From NCBI RefSeq assembly GCF_012277075.1, contig NZ_JAAXMT010000003.1, forward strand, positions 62,001-126,000: a stretch of 64,000 nt of DNA, written 5' to 3'. How positions within the stretch are numbered: position 1 is the stretch's first letter; each line of letters starts with the position of its first letter. Origin of the DNA: Streptococcus alactolyticus. Its GTDB lineage: Bacteria > Bacillota > Bacilli > Lactobacillales > Streptococcaceae. The notes under the pieces are model-generated. The model was not told the DNA's origin and searched no databases. It saw only the letters and a list, made by a program, of their open reading frames with translations. The position numbers were made by a program, and so were the translations under genes. Of the stretch, positions 1 to 8,528 are shown piece after piece.

Positions 1-194
1 TCTCCGTCAATTAAAACATGCCCAGATTTCACAGGGTGAATGCGAGTCAAGGCTTTTAATAAAGTGGATTTGCCGCAACCATTTGCCCCAATAATCGTGG
101 TGATTTCTTGCTTGGCAATGGTGACAGATAGCTTGTCCAAAATAAGCTTGTCCTCATAGGCAACTGAGATATTTTCAGCAGCAATTTGTGACAT
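1..194 (-). CDS. Iron-siderophore ABC transporter ATP-binding protein (5' part only)
   Basis: Only the first 64 codons lie in the window; the gene runs off the left edge. The protein begins MSQIAAENISVAY and has a Walker A motif GANGCGKST at residues 36-44, followed by LLKALTRIHP, the usual layout of FhuC/FepC-type ATPases that energise ferric-siderophore import. A good ribosome site (AGGAGG on the minus strand, near 201-206) precedes the ATG at 194. Streptococci often carry a ferrichrome-type operon beside murE, which supports this reading. The exact substrate cannot be told from this fragment. Confidence 0.8.
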   Translation of the reverse strand, partial: MSQIAAENISVAYEDKLILDKLSVTIAKQEITTIIGANGCGKSTLLKALTRIHPVKSGHVLIDG

Positions 195-237
195 ACAAGT
201 CCTCCTTTCTAGAAAATGTCTTTTTTATTGTAACAAG

Positions 238-263
238 AAAAAAAGCCTGAGAAAAGGCTTTTT
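238..263 (-). terminator. Rho-independent terminator after murE
   Basis: A 9-bp stem (AAAAAGCCT / AGGCTTTTT, loop 249-254) lies between murE and the ABC gene. On the minus strand it is followed by a run of Ts, so it should end murE transcription before the ATPase gene. Confidence 0.8.
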
Positions 264-313
264 CTATGATTGCTACTTGGTTAGAATCATTCAAAAGTTT
301 ACTTAAAATCATT

Positions 314-1765
314 CTAATCAAGGTATTTTTTGGCGATTTGTAAATCTCCAGCGTAAGGCGTGTGTTCTCCGTTGACGATTTGGTAAGCGTCAGCCCCTTT
401 TCCTGCAATGATAACAGCATCATCTTGTGTTTTTGTTAATGTCATAGCGTGCGCGATAGCTTTTTCACGGTCCACTTGAACGGTAAGCGGACGGTTGACT
501 TGGCTGGCAATTTCTTCGGCAATAGCTTGCGGGTCTTCGTAGTTAGGGTCATCTGCCGTCAAAATCACGTGTAGATTAGGGTGGGCATTGATGATGCGGG
601 CAAAATCAGCTCGGCGACTTTCCCCTTTATTACCAGTCGCTCCCAAAATCAAATACAAGTTTCCTTTTTGGTGTTCTTCCACGACAGACAACAATTTGGC
701 AAGGCTATCTCCGTTATGGGCATAGTCTACAAAGACCTTGGCACCATTGGCTTGGGTGATGACTTCCATACGACCTGGGACGCTGGTTTCAGCAATTCCT
801 TTTTGAATATCATCAAGGCTAGCTCCTAGACGGTGGCAGGCAAGTCCAGCTGCCAAGGCATTTTCTTGGTTAAATGAACCAATGAGCTGAATATCGTAGT
901 GCCCAGCCAAGGTTCCTGCCACGTCAAATGCAAAAGCTTTGCTATTGTGGATAGTATTGTCAGTCGTTTTGCCGTAAAAATCATGCGGTTTGTCAGCCAC
1001 TTGTTGGGCCACCACTTTGAAATGGTCCATGTCAGCATTGACCACAACCGCTTTGCTATTAGCCATCAACAGACGCTTGTGGTAGAAATAATCCTCAAAG
1101 GTCGGATGCTCAATAGGTCCAATATGGTCTGGGCTGATGTTGAGAAAAGCGCCCACATCAAAGCTCAAACCATAAACACGGTCAACAAGATAAGCCTGAC
1201 TAGACACTTCCATGATGAGATGGGTCATGCCGTTGTCTACCGCTGTCGCCATCATTTTGAAGAGGTCAAGGCTCTCAGGAGTTGTCAGATGCGATTTGAA
1301 AAAAGTCTTTCCATCAAGCGTGGTGTTCATGGTTGAGAGCATGGCTGGCTTGTGGCTTTGTTTTAGAATATGGTAGGCAAAATAAGCCGCCGTAGTCTTG
1401 CCCTTCGTTCCTGTAAATGCCAGCAAATGCAATTGTTTTTCAGGGTGTCCGTAAAAGACCATAGCAATCAAACTCATGGCTTTTTTGATGTCCGTCACGA
1501 TGATGGCTGGAATCGCAAGACCATAATCCACTTGGCTCACATAAAAGCCTAGCCCTTTTTGAATAGCTTGCTCAAGGTATTCTTTTTTAAACGTCGCTCC
1601 CTTGGCAAAGAAAAGGGTGTCTTGGTCTACATCGCGACTATCAAAGCTGATGTGCTTAAACTGCGGATTTTCAGGCCAATCAAGGCTGTAATGATTGCCA
1701 AAGATAATCTCACGAAAATTGTGGTCTTTGGTTAAAATCTGGATGGTTTCTTCAAGTGTAATCAT
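314..1765 (-). CDS. murE: UDP-N-acetylmuramoyl-tripeptide synthetase (L-lysine adding)
   Basis: MurE adds the third stem-peptide residue to UDP-MurNAc-dipeptide in the cytoplasm, using ATP. The 483-residue protein has the UDP-binding SFDSRDV stretch (40-46), the Mur-ligase P-loop GTKGKTT (119-125) and a late DDPNYEDP motif. The last differs from the DNPR specificity motif of the diaminopimelate-adding enzymes and fits lysine addition, as expected for streptococci. The gene is divergent from murJ with about 100 bp between. I see no good Shine-Dalgarno sequence before the ATG; a small palindrome (AGACTTTAAGTCT, minus strand) lies just upstream of it. Confidence 0.95.
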   Translation of the reverse strand: MITLEETIQILTKDHNFREIIFGNHYSLDWPENPQFKHISFDSRDVDQDTLFFAKGATFKKEYLEQAIQKGLGFYVSQVDYGLAIPAIIVTDIKKAMSLIAMVFYGHPEKQLHLLAFTGTKGKTTAAYFAYHILKQSHKPAMLSTMNTTLDGKTFFKSHLTTPESLDLFKMMATAVDNGMTHLIMEVSSQAYLVDRVYGLSFDVGAFLNISPDHIGPIEHPTFEDYFYHKRLLMANSKAVVVNADMDHFKVVAQQVADKPHDFYGKTTDNTIHNSKAFAFDVAGTLAGHYDIQLIGSFNQENALAAGLACHRLGASLDDIQKGIAETSVPGRMEVITQANGAKVFVDYAHNGDSLAKLLSVVEEHQKGNLYLILGATGNKGESRRADFARIINAHPNLHVILTADDPNYEDPQAIAEEIASQVNRPLTVQVDREKAIAHAMTLTKTQDDAVIIAGKGADAYQIVNGEHTPYAGDLQIAKKYLD

Positions 1766-1794
1766 ACGTTCTATTTTAGACTTAAAGTCTTTAA

Positions 1795-1823
1795 TTTACA
1801 AGTCATAAGCAAAAGTTTATAAT
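1795..1823 (+). promoter_or_regulatory. Promoter of murJ
   Basis: TTTACA (1795-1800) and TATAAT (1818-1823) with a 17-base spacer, 45 bases before the murJ ATG. It sits in the murE/murJ divergent gap. Confidence 0.75.
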
Positions 1824-1868
1824 AAAACGTAACGCTTATTTTTAAAATTTACATCTAGAGAGAATACT

Positions 1869-3503
1869 ATGTCTGAAAATAATACAACAACGACACAGCA
1901 ACAACAGATGGTCCGTGGGACGGCTTGGTTGACGGCTTCCAATTTTCTCAGCCGCCTGCTCGGTGCTTTCTACATTATTCCTTGGTACGCTTGGATGGGA
2001 ACGCACGCCGAACAAGCCAATGCCCTTTTTGGAATGGGGTATAACATTTATGCCGTTTTTCTTCTCATATCAACGGCAGGAATTCCTGTTGCCATTGCCA
2101 AACAGGTTTCCAAGTACAATGCCCTTGGTCAAGAAGAAACCAGCTACCACTTGCTGCGGAAAATACTGAAATTAACCAGTATTTTAGGGCTGATTTTTGC
2201 AGCCATCATGTATCTAGGCTCGCCGCTTCTGGCTGCTTGGAGTGGTGGTGGGGAAGACTTAGTTCGTGTCATGAAAAGCTTGTCTTGGGCCCTGCTGATT
2301 TTCCCTTCAATGAGTGTTTTACGTGGCTTTTTCCAAGGTTTCAATAATTTAAAACCCTACGCCATGAGCCAAATTGCTGAGCAAATTATCCGCGTGATTT
2401 GGATGCTGCTCACTGCCTATATCATCATGAATATCGGCTCTGGAGATTATGTGAATGCCGTCGTGCAATCCACTTTTGCAGCCTTCATTGGAATGATTGC
2501 CAGCGTCTTGGTTTTGGTAGTTTTCTTGTGGCGAGAAGGCAAATGGCAAGCTATTTTTGCTGGCAATACCAACGACGTGACGGTTGACACGCAAGCCCTT
2601 ATCCTTGAAACAATAAAAGAAGCCGTTCCTTTTATCATCACAGGAGCAGCTATTCAGCTCTTTCAAATTGTGGACCAAATGTCCTTCATCAATACGATGA
2701 CATCTTTTACATCGTATAGCAACAAAGACCTGCAAATCTTGTACGCTTTTCTATCAAGTAACCCTAACAAGATTACGATGATTTTGGTGTCTATTGCAAC
2801 GGCTATCGCAGGTGCGGGTATTCCCCTATTAACCGAAAACTTTGTCAACAAAGACAAAAAAGCCGCTGCTCAATTAGTTGTCAACAACTTGCAAATGCTT
2901 TGGATGGTGCTCTTCCCAGCCTTGGTTGGAGCCATTATCTTGGCAGAACCTATCTATACGCTCTTTTACGGAGCTCCAAGCAATACAGCTCTCTGGCTTT
3001 TTGTGGGGGCCTTGATTCAGGTTATTTTCCTAGCTCTTTACAGTTTGTTAGCACCAATGCTTCAAGCCCTCTTTGAACCTCGCAAAGCTATCCTTTACTT
3101 TGTCTATGGTTTGGTGGTGAAGATTGTGCTGCAAATTCCACTTATCTATGTGTTCCAAGCTTACGGTCCTTTGATTTCAACGGCGATTGGCTTAGCTGTG
3201 CCCATTGTCTTGATGTACCGTCGTATTCATGAAGTGACTGGCTTTAATCGCCAAGGGTTAAGACGTTCGATTCTCTTGATGACGCTATTAGCACTTATCA
3301 TGGGTGTGGTTGTGGCTATAGCAGCTTATGGGCTTCATTTTGCCATTAGTCCGACAACACGTCTTGGTAGTGTGGTTTACATTGCCTTGGTTGGTGCGAT
3401 TGGCGTCCTTGTCTATGGTTTTTTGACCCTAGCCACTCATTTGCTGGATAAACTCATCGGAACACGCGCCAAAACCTTGCGTCAAAAATTACACTTACCT
3501 TAA
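1869..3503 (+). CDS. murJ: MurJ/YtgP-type lipid II flippase (MOP superfamily)
   Basis: A 544-residue polytopic membrane protein with repeated hydrophobic segments throughout, in keeping with the 14-helix MOP (MATE-like) exporter fold. The opening VRGTAWLTASNFLSRLLGAFYIIPW and the later LRGFFQGFNNLKPYA segment are typical of Firmicute YtgP/MurJ proteins, which flip the cell-wall precursor lipid II across the membrane. The place next to murE fits the role. It has its own promoter and a strong terminator after the stop. The ribosome site (AGAGAG) is weak but correctly spaced. General polysaccharide export is the alternative annotation often given to this family. Confidence 0.88.
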   Translation: MSENNTTTTQQQQMVRGTAWLTASNFLSRLLGAFYIIPWYAWMGTHAEQANALFGMGYNIYAVFLLISTAGIPVAIAKQVSKYNALGQEETSYHLLRKILKLTSILGLIFAAIMYLGSPLLAAWSGGGEDLVRVMKSLSWALLIFPSMSVLRGFFQGFNNLKPYAMSQIAEQIIRVIWMLLTAYIIMNIGSGDYVNAVVQSTFAAFIGMIASVLVLVVFLWREGKWQAIFAGNTNDVTVDTQALILETIKEAVPFIITGAAIQLFQIVDQMSFINTMTSFTSYSNKDLQILYAFLSSNPNKITMILVSIATAIAGAGIPLLTENFVNKDKKAAAQLVVNNLQMLWMVLFPALVGAIILAEPIYTLFYGAPSNTALWLFVGALIQVIFLALYSLLAPMLQALFEPRKAILYFVYGLVVKIVLQIPLIYVFQAYGPLISTAIGLAVPIVLMYRRIHEVTGFNRQGLRRSILLMTLLALIMGVVVAIAAYGLHFAISPTTRLGSVVYIALVGAIGVLVYGFLTLATHLLDKLIGTRAKTLRQKLHLP

Positions 3504-3509
3504 GATATT

Positions 3510-3536
3510 AAAAAAGCACCCTTGCGGTGCTTTTTT
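3510..3536 (+). terminator. Terminator after murJ
   Basis: Stem AAAAAAGCACC / GGTGCTTTTTT with a 5-base loop and a T run. Confidence 0.9.
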
Positions 3537-3540
3537 GTGT

Positions 3541-3557
3541 TATAGTTTTGACTTATA
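3541..3557 (+). promoter_or_regulatory. MET-box-like site upstream of metB-patB
   Basis: TATAGTTTTGACTTATA matches the streptococcal MET-box (TATAGTTT-n-AAACTATA, bound by the LysR-type MtaR/MetR) at 8/8 bases on the left and 5/8 on the right. A -10 (TAGAAT, 3613-3618) lies downstream with no good -35, which suits an activator-dependent promoter. The consensus is from memory of published streptococcal regulon work. Confidence 0.55.
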
Positions 3558-3640
3558 GCTCATTATCAAGAATTAGAATAACCAAAAAGCCTGTCTAATG
3601 CCTAATAAGTGGTAGAATAGTGATAACATTTAAAAAGAGA

Positions 3641-3662
3641 TTGATTGCTTTGGAGCAATCAA
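3641..3662 (+). other. Hairpin in the metB 5' leader
   Basis: A perfect 9-bp stem, TTGATTGCT / AGCAATCAA with loop TTGG, just before the ribosome site (AAAGGGG) of metB. It has no T run, so it is not a terminator. It may protect the mRNA 5' end or affect ribosome access. Confidence 0.5.
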
Positions 3663-3678
3663 AAGAAAGGGGACTAGA

Positions 3679-4773
3679 ATGACTAACGAATACAAATTAG
3701 CCACTATCTTGGCACATACGGGAATCAAATCAGACGAAGCAACAGGAGCCTTGGCGGCACCCATTCACTTTTCCACAACTTATCAACACCCTGAATTTGG
3801 CAAATCAACAGGTTTTGATTACACACGCACCAAAAATCCAACGCGCGCGACCTTGGAAAAAACCTTAGCAGCGATTGAACAAGCTGATTATGCCCTAGCC
3901 ACATCCTCTGGTATGAGTGCTATTGTGCTGGCTTTTGAAATCTTTCCTGTCGGCGCTAAAGTAGTTGCGGCGCGTGACTTGTACGGTGGGTCTTTCCGCT
4001 GGTTCAACGACAAAGAAAGCGAAAGACGTTTTACCGTTGAGTATGCCAATACAGAAAGCGACTTGTTGGCAGCCATTTCTGATGAGACTGACATTGTTTA
4101 CATCGAAACCCCAACCAATCCCTTAATGGTCGAATTTGATATTGCGACGGTTGCCAAAGCCGCTCACGCCAAAGGAGCCAAACTCATTGTGGATAACACT
4201 TTTTATAGCCCTATTTACCAAAATCCTATTCCTCTTGGAGCAGATATTGTGGTGCATTCGGCAACCAAGTACTTGGCAGGGCACAATGACGTTTTAGCAG
4301 GGATTGTAGTGACCAATGACCAAGCCATTTATGACAAACTCTTCTATAATTTAAACACCACAGGCTCAACCCTATCGCCTTTTGATTCATACTTATTGAT
4401 GCGTGGCTTAAAAACCCTCAAATTGCGCATGGAAAAAGCCACTGAAAATGCACGTGAATTGGTTACTTTTTTGAAAACCTTGCCAACAGTTAAGGAAGTT
4501 CTTTATACAGGAAAAGGTGGCATGATTTCCTTTAAAGTGGCTGATGAAAGCAAAATTCCAACGATTATCAACCGCTTGGAAGTTATCACGTTTGCGGAAA
4601 GTCTTGGCGGTGTGGAAAGCCTTATCACCTACCCAAGAACGCAAACCCACGCTGATATTCCAGAGGACGTCCGCCTGTCTTACGGCTTGACCAATGATTT
4701 ATTGCGTTTGTCTATTGGTATCGAGGACGTAGACGATTTGAAGCAAGATTTGAAAGCAGCATTGGGGGCTTAA
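3679..4773 (+). CDS. metB: Cystathionine gamma-synthase / O-acylhomoserine sulfhydrylase family enzyme
   Basis: A PLP enzyme of the Cys/Met metabolism family, 364 residues. The fold-type I marks are YTRTKNPTR (48-56, phosphate contact from the neighbouring subunit), ETPTNPLM (143-150) and the PLP lysine K197 in HSATKYLAGHND. It joins an activated homoserine to cysteine (or sulfide) in methionine synthesis. patB starts one base after its stop, so the two are co-transcribed and together convert cysteine to homocysteine. A strong AAAGGGG ribosome site fixes the start. Family members differ in substrate, so cystathionine gamma-lyase activity cannot be excluded. Confidence 0.85.
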   Translation: MTNEYKLATILAHTGIKSDEATGALAAPIHFSTTYQHPEFGKSTGFDYTRTKNPTRATLEKTLAAIEQADYALATSSGMSAIVLAFEIFPVGAKVVAARDLYGGSFRWFNDKESERRFTVEYANTESDLLAAISDETDIVYIETPTNPLMVEFDIATVAKAAHAKGAKLIVDNTFYSPIYQNPIPLGADIVVHSATKYLAGHNDVLAGIVVTNDQAIYDKLFYNLNTTGSTLSPFDSYLLMRGLKTLKLRMEKATENARELVTFLKTLPTVKEVLYTGKGGMISFKVADESKIPTIINRLEVITFAESLGGVESLITYPRTQTHADIPEDVRLSYGLTNDLLRLSIGIEDVDDLKQDLKAALGA

Positions 4774-4774
4774 T

Positions 4775-5944
4775 ATGGGACAATACGATTTTACAACCAG
4801 ACCCAATCGCCTAAATCAATTTACTTATAAATGGCAAGCGTCGGAAAATGACCCTGATTTGCTACAACTTTGGGTGGCAGATATGGATTTTTTCCCTGTT
4901 CCAACTATCAAGGAAGCTATCATCAACTATGGTCAGGAGCATATTTTTGGATATAATTATGCCAAAGACTCGCTGTATCAAGCGGTGATTTATTGGGAGA
5001 AAAAGGAGCATGGCTACGCTATCAGTAAGGAAGACATTGCCTTTATTGACGGTGTTGTTCCTGCTATTTCCGTTGCTATTCAGGCCTTTACCCAAAAAGG
5101 CGACGCTGTTCTCATCAATTCGCCTGTTTATTACCCTTTTGCCAGAACCGTTCGTTTAAACGACCGCAAATTGGTGGAAAATTCCCTTCTCATTCGAAAT
5201 GGGCATTTTGAGATTGATTTTGAGCAGTTGGAAAAAGACATTGAGGATAATGAGGTCAAGCTCTATATCTTTTGCAGTCCTCACAATCCAGGTGGGCGCG
5301 TGTGGTCCAAAGAGGAACTCCAAAAAATCGGTGACCTTTGTGCCAAACACGGTGTTATCTTGATTTCCGATGAAATTCACCAAGATTTAGCCCTTTTTGG
5401 CAATACCCACCATTCTTTTAACACGGTGGACGAGCGTTTCAAGGATTTTGCCATCATTCTTTCATCAGCGACAAAGACCTTTAACATCGCGGGAACAAAG
5501 AACAGCTTTGCGATTATCCAAAATCCGCAATTACGCGATGCTTTCAAACGTGTCCAATTAGCCAATAATCAGCACGAAGTGCCAACCTTGGGCATGATAA
5601 CAACCGAAACCGCCTTTACTTATGGCAAACCTTGGCTAGAAGAATTGAAATCAGTCATTGAGGAAAACATCACTTACGTTGTGGATTACTTGGGGGAAAA
5701 TACTAATATCAAGGTCATGAAACCTGAAGGGACCTATCTGATTTGGCTTGATTTTTCAGCTTACAGCATTCAACAACCCCAGCTCAACGAAAAATTGCAA
5801 AAAGAAGCGCGTGTGGTCCTAAATGACGGAGAGCATTTTGGGGAAGAAGGCAAGACCTTTGCCCGCCTCAATGTCGCCGCTCCCCTTGAAACCATCAAAG
5901 AAGCCACCATGCGCATAGCAGATACCTTTGGAAAAATCAACTAG
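4775..5944 (+). CDS. patB: PatB/MalY-type cystathionine beta-lyase
   Basis: A 389-residue aminotransferase-fold PLP enzyme. Visible marks are WVADMDF near residue 33, CSPHNPGGRVW (167-177), the SDEIHQDL segment near 198 and the PLP lysine K234 in SSATKTFNIAG. These identify the MalY/PatB C-S lyase group, which cleaves cystathionine to homocysteine, pyruvate and ammonia. It follows metB by one base and is followed by a strong terminator, so the pair forms a two-gene unit under the MET-box-like site. Confidence 0.88.
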   Translation: MGQYDFTTRPNRLNQFTYKWQASENDPDLLQLWVADMDFFPVPTIKEAIINYGQEHIFGYNYAKDSLYQAVIYWEKKEHGYAISKEDIAFIDGVVPAISVAIQAFTQKGDAVLINSPVYYPFARTVRLNDRKLVENSLLIRNGHFEIDFEQLEKDIEDNEVKLYIFCSPHNPGGRVWSKEELQKIGDLCAKHGVILISDEIHQDLALFGNTHHSFNTVDERFKDFAIILSSATKTFNIAGTKNSFAIIQNPQLRDAFKRVQLANNQHEVPTLGMITTETAFTYGKPWLEELKSVIEENITYVVDYLGENTNIKVMKPEGTYLIWLDFSAYSIQQPQLNEKLQKEARVVLNDGEHFGEEGKTFARLNVAAPLETIKEATMRIADTFGKIN

Positions 5945-5951
5945 TGAAACC

Positions 5952-5987
5952 ATCAAAAGACTTGGCAACAAGTCTTTTGATTTTTTT
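5952..5987 (+). terminator. Terminator after patB
   Basis: A 12-bp stem, ATCAAAAGACTT / AAGTCTTTTGAT, loop GGCAAC, then a T run. Confidence 0.93.
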
Positions 5988-6009
5988 GATTTGAATTGTC
6001 ATAAATTGC
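5987..6009 (+). promoter_or_regulatory. Possible third copy of the AraC-locus operator, upstream of gabD
   Basis: TGTCATAA at 5997-6004, followed by ATTGC, with a weak partner TGATT ten bases before it (5987). It resembles the better sites at 7603-7626 and 8423-8447. A possible -10 (CATAAT, 6067-6072) follows. The match is partial. Confidence 0.3.
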
Positions 6010-6125
6010 TAAAAAGGAGTCGCTTTTTGCTATTCTGTTTTTAGGGGTGGCGGTGTAAACTAATACCATAATGTCGAGAGAGGCCAAATAAAAAAATAAC
6101 TAAAAAACGAAAGAGGTATTTGATT

Positions 6126-7526
6126 ATGCCATACCAAAGTAAAAACCCATATAACAACGAAGTTCTTGCAACATTTGATACATTAACAGATGCTCAATTA
6201 GAAGAAAAATTAGCCAAAGCTCACGAAGCTTTCCAATCTTGGAAAAACACAACGTTTGAAGAACGTGCAGCAATCCTTCACCGCGCTGCTGAATTAGTTA
6301 TGGAACGCCGCGAAGAGTTGGCAAGCTACAATACACTTGAAACAGGAAAACTCTTCATGGAATCAGCTTGGGAAATGAACGTGGTTGCTGATATGTTTAA
6401 CCACTACGCTGATCACGGTGCTGAATACTTGAAACCAGAAATCATCAAAAACCCTGACCAAAACGCAGGTGATGCAGTAGGTATCTACCAACCAACAGGA
6501 ATTATTTACCAAATCGAACCATGGAACGCTCCTTACTTCCAAATCGTTCGTCCAATGTCAGCAACCCTTATGGCAGGTAACGTGATGGTCTTGAAACACG
6601 CTTCAAACGTACCACAATGTGCCCTTGCAATGGAAAAATTGATGCGTGACGCTGGTGCACCAGAAGGTGTCTTCACAAGCTTGTTTGTCAGCTACGAACA
6701 ATCTGACCGTGTCATTGCTGACCCTCGTGTGACAGGTGTGACTATTACAGGTTCAACAGAAGTTGGACGTGGTGTGGCTGCAACAGCTGGTCAAAACCTT
6801 AAGAAAATCGTCCTTGAATTAGGTGGTTCTGATACCATGGTTGTTCTAGACGATGCAGATATGGAAAAAGTGATGCAAGGTGCTATGGTTGGACGCCTAA
6901 CCCTATCAGGTCAAGCTTGTGTAGGCGACAAACGTATGTTCATTCACTCTAGCCTTTACGATACTTTCATGGAACAAATCAAAGAAGCTGTTTGCAACTT
7001 GGTATCTGGTGACCCAATGGACCAAGCAACAACTCTAGCTCCTGTTGTGAATAAAAAAGCCGCTGACAAAGTTCGTGCACAAATTGCCCTTGCCGTTGAA
7101 CACGGTGCAACAGCAACAACTTATGGTCAACCTGTCCCAGAAGACACAGCCTTTGTTCAACCGACTATCTTGACAAATGTGACTCCAGATAACCCAATCT
7201 TCAACGAAGAAATCTTTGGTCCTGTCTTGATGATCTTCTCATTCGACACTGAAGAAGAAGTGGTTGCCCTTGCTAATGGTACACAATACGGTCTAGGTAG
7301 CTCAGTTTACACGGAATCACCAGAACGTGCTTACCGCCTTGCTGAACAAATGGAATCAGGTGCAGTCAGTGTTAACCAACCAACTCTTCCATCACCAGCT
7401 ATTCCATTTGGTGGTATCAAAAACTCAGGTTACGGCTGTGAATTAGGTGCTGACGGTATCCGTGAATTTACTAACCAAAAATACATCAATAGCAATAGCA
7501 TTGATATGAAAGTTTTCCATTTATAA
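6126..7526 (+). CDS. gabD: NAD(P)-dependent succinate-semialdehyde dehydrogenase family protein
   Basis: An aldehyde dehydrogenase of 466 residues. The general base is E231 in LELGGSD and the catalytic cysteine C265 in SGQACVGDKR; EPWNAPYFQ near 131 and the NEEIFGPVL segment are family marks. Succinate semialdehyde is the usual assigned substrate, but other small aldehydes are possible. I start at the ATG at 6126 (MPYQSKNPYN) because an AGAGGT ribosome site is 8-9 bases away; a TTG six bases earlier is also in frame. It opens a locus of NAD(P)-dependent oxidoreductases that ends with two AraC regulators. Codon use looks highly biased, suggesting strong expression. Confidence 0.85.
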   Translation: MPYQSKNPYNNEVLATFDTLTDAQLEEKLAKAHEAFQSWKNTTFEERAAILHRAAELVMERREELASYNTLETGKLFMESAWEMNVVADMFNHYADHGAEYLKPEIIKNPDQNAGDAVGIYQPTGIIYQIEPWNAPYFQIVRPMSATLMAGNVMVLKHASNVPQCALAMEKLMRDAGAPEGVFTSLFVSYEQSDRVIADPRVTGVTITGSTEVGRGVAATAGQNLKKIVLELGGSDTMVVLDDADMEKVMQGAMVGRLTLSGQACVGDKRMFIHSSLYDTFMEQIKEAVCNLVSGDPMDQATTLAPVVNKKAADKVRAQIALAVEHGATATTYGQPVPEDTAFVQPTILTNVTPDNPIFNEEIFGPVLMIFSFDTEEEVVALANGTQYGLGSSVYTESPERAYRLAEQMESGAVSVNQPTLPSPAIPFGGIKNSGYGCELGADGIREFTNQKYINSNSIDMKVFHL

Positions 7527-7555
7527 TTATAGATAAGACGACTCCTTAAGAGGCT

Positions 7556-7580
7556 AAGAGGCTACACTCTTTTTCTTTTT
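7556..7580 (+). terminator. Weak terminator candidate after gabD
   Basis: A short 5-bp stem (AAGAG / CTCTT, loop GCTACA) followed by TTTCTTTTT. Weak, but the T-rich tail is suggestive. Confidence 0.35.
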
Positions 7581-7602
7581 AGCAGTTCATTTTGATGAAA
7601 GC

Positions 7603-7626
7603 TGTCAAGGATTGTCGTAAAATGGC
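7603..7626 (+). promoter_or_regulatory. Operator-like element upstream of the first broken oxidoreductase gene
   Basis: TGTCA (7603) and TGTCGTAA (7613-7620), ten bases apart, followed directly by AATGGC (7621-7626). The same arrangement is at 8423-8447 before the SDR gene. It starts 69 bases upstream of the -10 (TATAAT, 7672-7677); the other copy starts 59 bases upstream of its -10, a difference of about one helix turn. It probably serves the AraC regulators of this locus. Confidence 0.5.
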
Positions 7627-7671
7627 AAATGAAAGGCATCCTTTATCATTTTATTTCCAATACTTTAGACG

Positions 7672-7722
7672 TATAATAATAGTGTCAAAAGTTAAGAGTC
7701 AACATCTTAAGGATGTGTTGAC
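7672..7722 (+). promoter_or_regulatory. -10 element and 5' leader hairpin
   Basis: TATAAT at 7672-7677. Its leader folds as GTCAA CATC / GATG (TG bulge) TTGAC between 7698 and 7722, upstream of the AAAGGAAAAG ribosome site of the next gene. Confidence 0.5.
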
Positions 7723-7748
7723 AGGTACTTGTAAGAAAGGAAAAGAGT

Positions 7749-8395
7749 ATGGCAACAGCAATTATTTTAGTTGCTACTGGTGAAGTAGGTGGCCATATTT
7801 TAAATGAAACACTGAAAAGTGCTTACTATGATAAGGTTTATGTCCTAGGACGTGAGTTTATTCGACGTTTACCAGACCATGACAAGATGAAGAGAATCTT
7901 GATTGATTTTAACCATCCGATTGTCGATGATGTGGTGTTACAAGACACAGATGTCTTTTTCGCCATTGGAACAGATGACCGCAAGTTATTTGAAAAAGTT
8001 GATTTTGGCTATGATTTCCAATTCGCGAAAATTTGTCAAGGTAAAATCAGAAGCTTTAATTTAGTATCTGCTATGGGTGCCAATAGCCAAATATCTTATT
8101 ACAAATATTTGCAAGTTAAAGGGCGCTTAGAAGATTCGCTACGCAGTATGTCACTTGGTGATGTGCGTTTTTACCATCTGTCAATGCTCATCGCCCCTGA
8201 CCGCGAGAACCTGCACTTGGCGATGCCATTTGGATTAAGATTTTCCAAGTCATCTCACCTGTCCTAGTCGGACCAATGTCTGGCTGGAAAGGTATCACCC
8301 CACAAAACGTTGCGCAAGCAATGGTGAAAAATGCAGAACGCCGCACCAAACAAACGGTTTACCTGCATGATGACATGATGAACAGCGCTCACTAA
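7749..8395 (+). pseudogene. NAD(P)-binding Rossmann-fold oxidoreductase, frameshifted
   Basis: The N-terminal part (MATAIILVATGEVGGHIL) has the Gly-rich Rossmann turn of atypical SDR / NAD(P)H-binding proteins (YbjT/TIP30-like). Reading stops early at 8267, but from about 8218 the next frame continues the protein (GDAIWIKIFQVISPV onward) to a stop at 8395. Restoring one G in the TTGG-CGATG stretch at 8219-8221 would give a single gene of about 216 residues. I see no slippery sequence, so this is a single-base deletion or a sequence error. The substrate is unknown. The next gene carries a similar lesion. Confidence 0.75.
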
Positions 8396-8422
8396 AAATA
8401 TGACGAAAAATGTTATTGCGTT

Positions 8423-8487
8423 TGTCATTAACTGTCATAATAATGGCGTTATAAGTTATGACAAAAGCCAAAATTAAGGACTATAAT
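8423..8487 (+). promoter_or_regulatory. Promoter and operator-like element of the SDR gene
   Basis: TGTCAT (8423) and TGTCATAA (8433-8440), ten bases apart, run into TAATGGC (8441-8447), matching 7603-7626. An inverted copy, TTATGACA (8456-8463), overlaps the likely -35 (TGACAA, 8459-8464), 17 bases before TATAAT (8482-8487). Direct repeats one helix turn apart suit an AraC-family regulator; two are encoded just downstream. Confidence 0.5.
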
Positions 8488-8528
8488 AAAGATATCAATT
8501 GAAAAAGAAGAAATAGAGGTAAGAAAAA

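Noticed and set aside
7592-7783. A 63-codon plus-strand reading frame upstream of the first broken oxidoreductase
   Set aside because: It spans the operator, the -10 and the ribosome site of the next gene and has no family resemblance; the regulatory reading explains the sequence better.
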